Source of the DNA: Parachryseolinea silvisoli
GTDB taxonomy: Bacteria > Bacteroidota > Bacteroidia > Cytophagales > Cyclobacteriaceae
DNA: 64,000 nt
Direction of reading: 5' to 3'
Assembly (NCBI RefSeq): GCF_021190955.1
Contig: NZ_JAIOAO010000001.1
Coordinates: forward strand, 1,860,001-1,924,000
Shown: positions 25,769 to 32,645 of the stretch, one piece after another
How the letters are laid out: each line of letters opens with the position of its first letter
How positions within the stretch are numbered: position 1 is the first letter of the stretch
Notes under the pieces: model-generated
The model's input: only the letters and a program-made list of their open reading frames with translations
Told to the model about the DNA's origin: nothing
Database searches by the model: none
Translations under genes and position numbers: made by a program

Positions 25769-25810
25769 ACCCAGGCCTTCAGCCTGGGCTATTGTGTTGC
25801 GTACAGGGCT
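25769..25810. repeat. family A repeat, partial copy A5
   Basis: It keeps the CCCAGGCCTTCAGCCTGGGCTATT hairpin and a worn second unit (GTGTTGCGTACAGGGCT) and has lost the first unit. It lies 5 nt from the stop of the DUF4407 gene. Confidence 0.65.
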
Positions 25811-25814
25811 AGTC

Positions 25815-26759
25815 CTACTCAGCTTGTTGTTTTAACAGGTCGATGCGCCGGTAGTGGAGCTCCATTTGTTGCTGCATGCGGCGGTCGTAGTCGGTTTCTG
25901 TTTCGTACAACTTGCTTACTAACAGAAACAGCTCCAATCCCAATAAGAATGCAAACCAAATGGACCAGGCGCAGGCCGACACGCCCGACTCCGTCAGTAG
26001 ATCCACCATTACGTCGAGCTCGTCCAGGAATCCGACATTAGCTTTTATATCAGCCTCGATCTGTGGACGTAGTCCCAGTAATAAACTATCCTTTTTTGCT
26101 TTCTCCCCCCGTAAGGAGACGATCATCTTGTCCATCGGTTCCAGTAAACCCGCCTTCGGATTCGGCACCTTTGTTTTCGAGATGGTCACAATCTTATTTT
26201 TGGAGCTATCATAGGAAATCTTCTGTTCGACGATGGCTACAAAGGGATTTTTTACAACATCGTCGGCTATAAATTTCCGTTCGCTTTCTTTTGACAGAAT
26301 AACAGAATCCATCTCCTTTAGTTGACGCTTCAACTCCTTTGCTCTGCCCGGCAAGATTTTTTCGACTTCCGCGTCCATGCTGAACAACTTCCGTTTATCG
26401 ATATCATCCTTAAATAAATGCTGATCGATAATGACCGTACCAATCAACGCCATGGCCATGGCGATCAACCCCCGGAACACCTGAAGGCCACGGTTGTCTT
26501 TGGATGATAAAATCACCTGTCGCTCAATTTGAATAATCAGGAATATCATGGCGGCCGAGCCCACCAGGCACATATACCACGTTCCTTTTAGATAGCGCTC
26601 CGTAAAAGCATAGCCGATGACCATCCATAACAAACAAATAATCAGCAATGCCGACGTATACTTTAGCAGCCGTTTCTTTGATAACTCGCTGCACGTGCTG
26701 AGAATATCATAATTGATTCCCGTCAGGAAACATCCAAACTTTAACCACCCGTTTCTCAT
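25815..26759 (-). CDS. DUF4407 domain membrane protein
   Basis: 314 aa from ATG 26759, which lies 4 nt after the previous stop. The longer frame to 26882 would overlap the upstream gene. The opening WLKFGCFLTGINYDIL is typical of DUF4407. Three membrane segments near the N-terminus (about 33-50, 57-75, 95-112) precede a long charged, partly coiled-coil cytosolic or periplasmic region (about 130-255), then a fourth membrane segment (about 262-283) and a basic amphipathic tail. Function is unknown. It is last in the eight-gene minus-strand run. Confidence 0.8.
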   Translation of the reverse strand: MRNGWLKFGCFLTGINYDILSTCSELSKKRLLKYTSALLIICLLWMVIGYAFTERYLKGTWYMCLVGSAAMIFLIIQIERQVILSSKDNRGLQVFRGLIAMAMALIGTVIIDQHLFKDDIDKRKLFSMDAEVEKILPGRAKELKRQLKEMDSVILSKESERKFIADDVVKNPFVAIVEQKISYDSSKNKIVTISKTKVPNPKAGLLEPMDKMIVSLRGEKAKKDSLLLGLRPQIEADIKANVGFLDELDVMVDLLTESGVSACAWSIWFAFLLGLELFLLVSKLYETETDYDRRMQQQMELHYRRIDLLKQQAE

Positions 26760-26763
26760 CGTG

Positions 26764-27387
26764 TTAAGGATTAGGTTTCCGTCCCAGAACAGCGTTGTAC
26801 GTAATGGCGGCAAATCCATTCCGGAATCCCTTTTTGTATCCCAGCACCAGGTTCTGACACAATCCTTTGCCAGTGTCCGCATCCTTGCCGATCGTCTCTA
26901 CTTCCCGCATTTCCTCCTCAACAGTCTTTTTGTGCGTCACCAATTCATCGACCGTCTCCAGCATGCCACTTCGGCTGCGCGAATCAATGTGAAAGTCAAT
27001 CGTACGCAGGTATCCCGTGTAGTACAACTTAACCCGGGCAATCAGCAGTTGAAGATCGTTATTGATGTACAACACATTCTCCTCCATATAACTGGTATCG
27101 GGATTAATCAATGCGTCTTCATAGCCACGCTTTTCCAGGTTCTGCTCCAGGTACAGGTACAAGGTGTGAATGTCGTTTGTCGCACGCACCAGTGGCGGCT
27201 CGACAGCGGCCTTCGAAGGCTTGTTTTTAGAAGCCTCCACAAACACATGTTCCGGCACCTCGGGCGACGCCGTCCTGGTAACCGGCTCCGGAGGCGCTAT
27301 GCCGTGCAGGGCCAAAACCTTGTCGGTTTTTACTTCGTCAGCGGTACTCGTACCGTTGGAACTTCTCACAAAACTAAATAAGCTCAT
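26764..27387 (-). CDS. unknown protein, 207 aa, inside the DUF4407 operon
   Basis: The N-terminal 65 residues are a flexible Pro/Ala/Thr-rich linker, followed by a helical domain (about 70-207) with LYLYLEQNLEKRGYEDAL and several amphipathic helices. No signal peptide or membrane segment, and no family recognised. It starts 1 nt after the HNH gene stop and ends 4 nt before DUF4407, so it is tightly coupled to both. It could be a cytosolic adaptor for the membrane proteins of the run, which is only a guess from position. Confidence 0.65.
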   Translation of the reverse strand: MSLFSFVRSSNGTSTADEVKTDKVLALHGIAPPEPVTRTASPEVPEHVFVEASKNKPSKAAVEPPLVRATNDIHTLYLYLEQNLEKRGYEDALINPDTSYMEENVLYINNDLQLLIARVKLYYTGYLRTIDFHIDSRSRSGMLETVDELVTHKKTVEEEMREVETIGKDADTGKGLCQNLVLGYKKGFRNGFAAITYNAVLGRKPNP

Positions 27388-27388
27388 A

Positions 27389-27772
27389 CTATAGATAGAT
27401 TATGGGTACATGATATTGTTTATGTCCATGCTGGTGGCAGCGCTCACAGAGCGTGATCATCAGGTTGTCGGCATAGTCCCACGGCGCCTTATACTGCCGC
27501 AGCTGAACGATGTAGTGATACTGGCGGTGATGCACCTGCAGTTTTTCGTCCGCGGCGCAAACCACACAGCAATGATTGTCGCGCGCCAGAATCTCCACCC
27601 GGCGCGCAGACCAGCGCTTGTCAAACAACAGCGCACCGTACGTGCCATGCCCTTTCTCTGGCAACGCAATTCCGAGCTGTGCGATGATCTGCTCCTTGAA
27701 ATCATAGTCGCCAAAACGCGACCGGGTCAGCGAGCTGTTCCGGATCTTACCGACATGAAACCGACTTTCCAT
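27389..27772 (-). CDS. HNH endonuclease-like protein
   Basis: 127 aa from ATG 27772, just after the DUF4236 stop. A start at 27802 would overlap that gene by 29 nt. The treble-clef HNH pattern is complete: a zinc-like pair Cys69/Cys72, the catalytic His81-His82, Asn103, and Cys109/Cys112 with His113. The N-terminal 50 residues carry no known specificity domain. HNH nucleases act in restriction, phage packaging, homing and defence. Here the gene sits 1 nt from both neighbours in an operon with TIR and membrane proteins nearby, which makes a defence effector role plausible. The target is unknown. Confidence 0.75.
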   Translation of the reverse strand: MESRFHVGKIRNSSLTRSRFGDYDFKEQIIAQLGIALPEKGHGTYGALLFDKRWSARRVEILARDNHCCVVCAADEKLQVHHRQYHYIVQLRQYKAPWDYADNLMITLCERCHQHGHKQYHVPIIYL

Positions 27773-27773
27773 A

Positions 27774-29105
27774 TCATTTAATTTTTTGCTGATATTCTCC
27801 AATCAATTTGATAAACTCGGCAAACCGATCCATGGCGCCGGTGCGCGAGGTCATGATCGTGTCGTTCCAGCCTTGCCCGGACGTAAAGGTATACCTGGTA
27901 TAATCACAAATCGACAACAGCCGATTGTCCCGAAAGCGCCGGTCGGGTTCACCATTTTTGTTCAGGTATTCCCAGCGTTGCGTTACCACGGTGGCGTCAG
28001 ACGGTACGATACCACTCTCCTGAAACTGTACCTCACCGCGTGTGATCTGAATATTTTTATAGAACACGGCGCCGAGTTGCCTTCCGCGCCGAAAGATGAT
28101 CCGCTCGGGAAAGAAATAGAGTTCTTTATCGGGCAGCCGGATATAGGGTACCGATACGTTTATGACCAGGTGTGGCGATGGCAGCCGGTGGGCCGATATC
28201 TCCCGTATGGGCGTACGGTGGATTACCGCGCTTTCCGTATGCCATACCCGGGCCGTGGACGCAAACTCCTGGAAACATTTGATAAACTCATCGTATAGCT
28301 CACGCAAACCGTCGTCCATCGTATAATTGACAAACATCGTTTTCCGTCGGTTGTCCAGGCGCCGCATCCACACCAGCAACGCTACGAACAAAATCGCCAG
28401 CAGGCCTCCCAGTAGATATAGCACCGGCATTTTATCGGCACGTGACTCATACCGGCGGTTGACCAGTTCACGGTCAAGGCTTCCCATACTGGCGTGTATA
28501 AACCCTGTCGAATCTGCGCCATGCCGATGGACCACCTTGACCCAATCCTGAAACGATGTATCGGTCACCGCCAGGCGTATACCCTGATACGTCATGTTCA
28601 GCGAGCGGGAATGCTTATCGGGATGTTCGCGAATATGTACTCTGCGCTTTTCGACCAAAAAGATCGTCTTATACTCCTCCGACACCACAAATCGCTCGCT
28701 GGCATAACCCAGGTAGCATACCATGGCGATCAGGCTTGCAATAAGCACGGGCTTAAAAAAAGCTACAGTATGCGCTTTTGATTCCAGCTCCTCTACAAAT
28801 GCCTGTGAACTGCTATCCGTCAGGCGATTCATGGCGATATCGTCTTCCAGGTCGCGCATGTTTGCCTCAAACTCCGCCTGCTTCAAAGACCAAGTATTCG
28901 CGGCCGTAGCCTGCGTCTGGGCACGCGCCCTGCCGCCAACCTTTTGCTGGTAATAAATTCCGCCAGCGCCCAGCGTGACATACGTGCCACGGCCGTTGAA
29001 CCTGATCCGTGCTCCCTTTACTCCCGCCGACATGCTCAGGCCACGGTTGGAGAAGGTAAACCGGAACGGACCAAAAGATTTTGATTTTCTGAACGACCAA
29101 GCCAT
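27774..29105 (-). CDS. DUF4236 domain protein with SH3-like region and two membrane segments
   Basis: 443 aa. The first 60 residues (FRFRK-like start, LSMSAGVKGARI, TYVTLGAGGIYY) are a DUF4236 domain, a short beta unit often seen before variable membrane proteins. A membrane helix (about 120-140) is followed by a bacterial-SH3-like segment (HIREHPDKHS to VVHRHGADSTGFIH, about 155-205), a second helix (about 226-245) and a beta-rich C-terminal domain of about 190 residues that repeats ideas of a sensor fold. The SH3-like part between two helices would be extracytosolic. It lies 15 nt after the YegP-like gene. No known function. Confidence 0.75.
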   Translation of the reverse strand: MAWSFRKSKSFGPFRFTFSNRGLSMSAGVKGARIRFNGRGTYVTLGAGGIYYQQKVGGRARAQTQATAANTWSLKQAEFEANMRDLEDDIAMNRLTDSSSQAFVEELESKAHTVAFFKPVLIASLIAMVCYLGYASERFVVSEEYKTIFLVEKRRVHIREHPDKHSRSLNMTYQGIRLAVTDTSFQDWVKVVHRHGADSTGFIHASMGSLDRELVNRRYESRADKMPVLYLLGGLLAILFVALLVWMRRLDNRRKTMFVNYTMDDGLRELYDEFIKCFQEFASTARVWHTESAVIHRTPIREISAHRLPSPHLVINVSVPYIRLPDKELYFFPERIIFRRGRQLGAVFYKNIQITRGEVQFQESGIVPSDATVVTQRWEYLNKNGEPDRRFRDNRLLSICDYTRYTFTSGQGWNDTIMTSRTGAMDRFAEFIKLIGEYQQKIK

Positions 29106-29120
29106 ATAGACAGAGGTTGG

Positions 29121-29459
29121 TTAGACAGTCTGGTCCTCGGTAGGAGCGCTAGGTGCTTCTGTCTTGACAACGTCTATAGCATTCTCACGATTGACTTTAG
29201 TAGTGTATCCCTCGCTGCTACGTGCAATGGGCTCGTGATTTGCGGCTTTCAGGGTAAAGCGGTAGTCGTCGACCTTATCGATCCGTTCATAACGGTCATC
29301 ATTCGGTGCATTTCTTTTTACTGAGTCAATGCCGTTGATACAAGAAGCCTTAGCGGGATACGCTTCGCTCACCAAAATGATCTTACCGTTACTCGACCGA
29401 AAGCGGAAGTAGAACTGACCATCTTTACCTTTAAAGATTTCGAATTTGGGATTGCTCAT
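29121..29459 (-). CDS. YegP-like DUF1508 protein (tandem repeats)
   Basis: 112 aa with two DUF1508 units: KFEIFKGKDGQFYFRFRSSNGKIIL...SEAY...CINGIDSVK (about 5-50) and DYRFTLKAANHEPIARSSEGY...ENAIDVVK (about 64-100). The fold is a small beta-beta-beta-alpha unit. Members occur widely in bacteria and some phages and plasmids, with no settled role. It is 15 nt upstream of the DUF4236 gene and 32 nt after the excalibur gene. Confidence 0.85.
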   Translation of the reverse strand: MSNPKFEIFKGKDGQFYFRFRSSNGKIILVSEAYPAKASCINGIDSVKRNAPNDDRYERIDKVDDYRFTLKAANHEPIARSSEGYTTKVNRENAIDVVKTEAPSAPTEDQTV

Positions 29460-29491
29460 AGTTGTAGTGTTTGATAGGTGATTAGGTTAAA

Positions 29492-29812
29492 TCATTTGCA
29501 CCCGCAGCCAGATCCAGTTGTCCATTTACAGCACGGTCCGCTGCAGCTGTCTTTTTTCTTTCCCGAGCAACCACACGATGAAGTAGTAGGGCAATTGGTT
29601 GTAGGAGGATTTCCGCCTGCCAGGTGTTCGCAGGCTATGCCGTCGCTGTCGTTGTCAAGCTCACCCAGGCACGATGGGTCGTTATCGAAAGCCTCCTGTG
29701 CTTCCGCTTGCGTGGCATAGTCGTCACAGGTCTTATCGGGACAGAGGGGTGTGTCCGACGACGAGCAGCGGACCAATAATACCAGCAGGGTCAGGAAGAT
29801 GGAGCGATACAT
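29492..29812 (-). CDS. exported excalibur-domain, cysteine-rich small protein
   Basis: 106 aa. The N-terminus is hydrophobic and reads LLVRCSSS, a possible lipobox with Cys16. The excalibur calcium-binding motif follows (CDDYATQAEAQ...DNDSDGIACEHLAGG, about 30-66), with the DxDxDG loop and paired Cys. The C-terminal 30 residues hold many Cys, Gly and Ser (CGCSG, CSGPCCK, GCGCK). Excalibur domains are usually extracellular and often sit beside nucleases. Here an HNH gene and a DUF5763 lipoprotein are in the same operon, so the pairing may be meaningful. Confidence 0.75.
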   Translation of the reverse strand: MYRSIFLTLLVLLVRCSSSDTPLCPDKTCDDYATQAEAQEAFDNDPSCLGELDNDSDGIACEHLAGGNPPTTNCPTTSSCGCSGKKKDSCSGPCCKWTTGSGCGCK

Positions 29813-29924
29813 GAGATTGTGTTCGTTGACGATATGAAGTACGCGACGGCGGCGGGCTTTCGAACAACGTACTTTCCCAAGGTTCTCGCTCGTCTTCCTG
29901 CCCTGGCTGAGGGCTTTCCGATTG

Positions 29925-30344
29925 TTACTGATGTTGCCAGCAGCGGCCGTTGGCGCTGGCTGCGCGCTTGCAACGCGTACCGGCCTTCGTCAGCGCGCTA
30001 CAACGCGATGAAGTCGTCTCTTTCTTCGCCGGCGCCGGGTGAGCCGGTTTTGATGAAGGGGCCGGTGTATTACTATCGTCAGACTTCTCCGACGCTGGTG
30101 CGGCTTCGTCAGCCTCGGACGTGTCGTCCACTTCCGTCGCGGGGTTACAGACGCTGCAGGCATCGTAGCCAAGCTCCAGCGCCTTCGACAACGTGATCTC
30201 GATTTTACTGGTACGCAGGTACTGACAGTATTCATCGTGATACTTCTTGCCCGTCCGGGTAACATATACCGTCTGGGCTTCTACCGGTGGGGAGGTGCAG
30301 GACAATAACCAGATACACCCGATAAACAGCGCCAGCTTTTTCAT
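29925..30344 (-). CDS. lipoprotein with Cys/His motif and C-terminal DUF5763 zinc-like domain
   Basis: 139 aa from ATG 30344, which overlaps the previous stop by 4 nt and starts a lipoprotein signal (MKKLALFIGCIWLLSC, Cys16). A longer frame to 30521 has no signal and is rejected. Two small modules follow: a Cys/His segment (KYHDEYCQYL...DACSVCNP, about 34-66) like the metal site next to bacterial nucleases, and, after a Pro/Ala/Ser linker, a C-terminal DUF5763 motif (RCSALTKAGTRCKR...GRCWQHQ). Such modules tend to bind zinc. The protein probably lies on a membrane surface. Confidence 0.72.
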   Translation of the reverse strand: MKKLALFIGCIWLLSCTSPPVEAQTVYVTRTGKKYHDEYCQYLRTSKIEITLSKALELGYDACSVCNPATEVDDTSEADEAAPASEKSDDSNTPAPSSKPAHPAPAKKETTSSRCSALTKAGTRCKRAASANGRCWQHQ

Positions 30345-30601
30345 GATGTGATGACTCCTAACCGTATCAATACACTTGTGACGAAGATCTTGCGGGGGTG
30401 CGGGGCGTTGCTGCGGTTGCAGAAATGGGCGATCGCATCGCGAATGGCCAACCGGTCGACGTAGCCGAAGGCCTGGTGAATCTTGTCGACAAGGTACTCT
30501 ACTTCCCATTTTTCGGTGCAAGAAAAGAAGTTCGCGTCTTGCTGCTTTTGTTTCCGGTCGTCGTAATCCGACCAGTCTTCCAGTACTTTATTCAAGTTCA
30601 T
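30341..30601 (-). CDS. unknown protein, 86 aa, first gene of the DUF5763-DUF4407 run
   Basis: Small helical, charged cytosolic protein. A WEVEYLVDKIHQAFGYVDRLAIRDAIAHFC segment (about 32-61) looks like a helix-turn-helix-like or helical-bundle domain, but no family was recognised. It overlaps the DUF5763 lipoprotein start by 4 nt (ATGA). The gap to the TIR gene is 111 nt on the same strand, so it could start a new transcript or continue the TIR transcript. Confidence 0.6.
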   Translation of the reverse strand: MNLNKVLEDWSDYDDRKQKQQDANFFSCTEKWEVEYLVDKIHQAFGYVDRLAIRDAIAHFCNRSNAPHPRKIFVTSVLIRLGVITS

Positions 30602-30712
30602 AACACATAGGGGTTAACTATGCGTTAAAACTGCTTTACAGCCGTTATTCATGCCACCTTGCTTTCCGGGCCAGGCGTTATTTTTTCCAGTCGGTCGCGG
30701 ATGATTTCCCCA

Positions 30713-31837
30713 TCACCTTATCTCTTGTAATTCCCACACCTCTCCCTTTTGCACAAAGGCATACGTCTCGGTTGGAGGAAACGCCTGAATCATTACCTGG
30801 TGGCGTTTTGTATCGCTTGCCGATGTTGGGAATTCGAGCTTTGTATAGACCATTCGTATGCCCTCCGTGTACGTCACAGTAATCTCATAACGACCATCCG
30901 GCTGAGCAGAGGTAGTAGTCGTATAGCGAATTGGATGTGTATTGTAAAAAATATAGGACGATTCGCCTACATACACCTGGGGAGCAAGCATAAAGAAATT
31001 GTTTGCCGGCGTAAATTCTTTCATGGCCTGGTGTAGCCTCATCTCCACGGCGCGACGGCCGCTGATCTCTTTCTCGGGCATTACCAGCATATATTCATTC
31101 CGATAATGCGATGTTGTATTCCAGAAAAGATCATACAAAGCAGAAGCCTCGGCCGTCGTCGCAGGTGCAGTTTTCAGTTGATAGGTTAGGTCACGCAAGC
31201 GCTGATCCGCACGACGTTGCAAAGACGCAATACGTTGTTCAACTGTGTGATCGATAAATTCTGACGGAGGACGCTGGCCAATCTTTAAAAATAAACCATA
31301 CGCAACCGCTACGCTTAAAACAATAAACGCCACCATTAGCGTCAAGAGACGAATGCGCGGATGGCGCATGGATTTAACGATGTTTTCTACGACAGGGAGC
31401 TTCTTTAACTGAGCCTCACCTTGAATTACCTCGTATATTTTATTGACGACAATTTCGACTCCTACCGATGCAGAAACACTCACCAGATCCGCCATCGGCG
31501 GATAACGGGCAGCAAGTTCTTCGGGAGTGATGTCGTATAAAACCGGGAGCACTACTTTCACACCCTCTTGTTGACGGCGTATCAACTGAAAAAACTCATC
31601 CATAGCCCAGGCCTTGCGCAGATACGTCGGACTTAAAATCACTACACCATACTGGCTTTCGTTTAGTCCCTGATAGATCGTTTGCGTAAGCTGGTCGCCA
31701 ATACTCAGCTCCTTACCAGAATACCACACTTCCAGGCCCTTCGCCCGCAATGCTGTGTCTAACGCATTTACAATAGGAATCTTATCCTCCACCGCATGCG
31801 AGATGAAGACGTCATACCGGTATTTAGCTTTAGCCAT
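30713..31837 (-). CDS. membrane-anchored TIR-domain protein with predicted extracytosolic C-terminal domain
   Basis: 374 aa. The TIR domain fills residues 5-140: FISHAVEDK box 1, LSIGDQLTQTI, VVILSPTYLRKAW and the Glu81 that in enzymatic TIRs is the NADase catalytic residue. A single membrane helix (about 162-184) follows, then a 190-residue beta-rich domain with no match I recognise. With the TIR cytosolic, the second part would be outside. It lies 87 nt after the LytTR regulator. Bacterial TIR proteins act in anti-phage defence through NAD+ or signal production, but a receptor-like layout is unusual. Neither activity nor ligand can be read here. Confidence 0.8.
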   Translation of the reverse strand: MAKAKYRYDVFISHAVEDKIPIVNALDTALRAKGLEVWYSGKELSIGDQLTQTIYQGLNESQYGVVILSPTYLRKAWAMDEFFQLIRRQQEGVKVVLPVLYDITPEELAARYPPMADLVSVSASVGVEIVVNKIYEVIQGEAQLKKLPVVENIVKSMRHPRIRLLTLMVAFIVLSVAVAYGLFLKIGQRPPSEFIDHTVEQRIASLQRRADQRLRDLTYQLKTAPATTAEASALYDLFWNTTSHYRNEYMLVMPEKEISGRRAVEMRLHQAMKEFTPANNFFMLAPQVYVGESSYIFYNTHPIRYTTTTSAQPDGRYEITVTYTEGIRMVYTKLEFPTSASDTKRHQVMIQAFPPTETYAFVQKGEVWELQEIR

Positions 31838-31924
31838 TCCCCTTCGTATTTAGCGTTAATACTCTACTAAACAGGAATAACTCACAAACCCATTTTCCGG
31901 GTACAACGGGTACTTTTCCGAAAC

Positions 31925-32641
31925 CTATCGAATGATTTTCAGTCTCCCCAGCACTTCCTCCCGGAAGCCATCGCTCATTTGCACCTGCTTCTTACCCAAA
32001 TGAATGACATTGCCATCGAGCGACGCGATCCGATTTACATTCACCACATACGAGCGATGCGCGCGCACAAAATCCTCCTGTCCCAGCTGCTCCCAAATGT
32101 GGTTCATACTGGTGGAAAAAGTGTACTCCTTTGTTTCCGTCACAATATTACAATAGGCACGATCCGCCTGGAGGTACAAAATATCGTCGAGCTTCAGCCG
32201 GCGGAATACCTGGTTGTCTTCGCGTAGAAATACGTGATCTTTTTTAACAGGGCGTTTGGCCGCCTGCGTATTGGCATTGGTAAACGCAATATCAATGGCC
32301 CGTACCAGGTCGGCTTCGTTAAACGGCTTCGTGAGGTAGTTGGCGGGTTGTGTCTTCTTCGCGCGCTCCAGCGTCTTCTGGTCGGCAAAATCCGACAGGT
32401 AAATAACGGGAACGTCGTACTCCTGCGTCAGCACGTGCGCCGCCGAAATACCATCCATGGCACCGGCCAGCTCGATGTCCATCAACACAAGGTCGGGCCG
32501 GGCGGCCTTCACGGCCTCCAGGGCAGCTTCACCGGAATCATATATACCGGCAACTTCCAGTCCGTGCTTACGAAGCCTGGCGGCAATGTCCTCGGCAATC
32601 AGGACCTTGTCTTCCACAATGAGTACGTTTATAGCATTCAT
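31925..32641 (-). CDS. LytTR-family response regulator
   Basis: 238 aa from ATG 32641, 4 nt after the kinase stop. A start at 32662 would overlap the kinase gene. The receiver domain (about 4-120) has the acidic pair at 10-11, the phospho-acceptor Asp55 in VLMDIE, and a late Lys in TKPF. The C-terminal LytTR DNA-binding domain (about 140-235) carries IVTETKEYTFSTSMN and FVRAHRSYVVN. It is the direct partner of the TPR histidine kinase. It probably regulates the TIR operon downstream and perhaps the divergent genes. Targets are inferred. Confidence 0.88.
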   Translation of the reverse strand: MNAINVLIVEDKVLIAEDIAARLRKHGLEVAGIYDSGEAALEAVKAARPDLVLMDIELAGAMDGISAAHVLTQEYDVPVIYLSDFADQKTLERAKKTQPANYLTKPFNEADLVRAIDIAFTNANTQAAKRPVKKDHVFLREDNQVFRRLKLDDILYLQADRAYCNIVTETKEYTFSTSMNHIWEQLGQEDFVRAHRSYVVNVNRIASLDGNVIHLGKKQVQMSDGFREEVLGRLKIIR

Positions 32642-32645
32642 AACT

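Noticed and set aside
4095-25810. Family A repeats as a CRISPR array
   Set aside because: The copies are kilobases apart, inverted-repeat in structure and have no regular spacers or cas genes.
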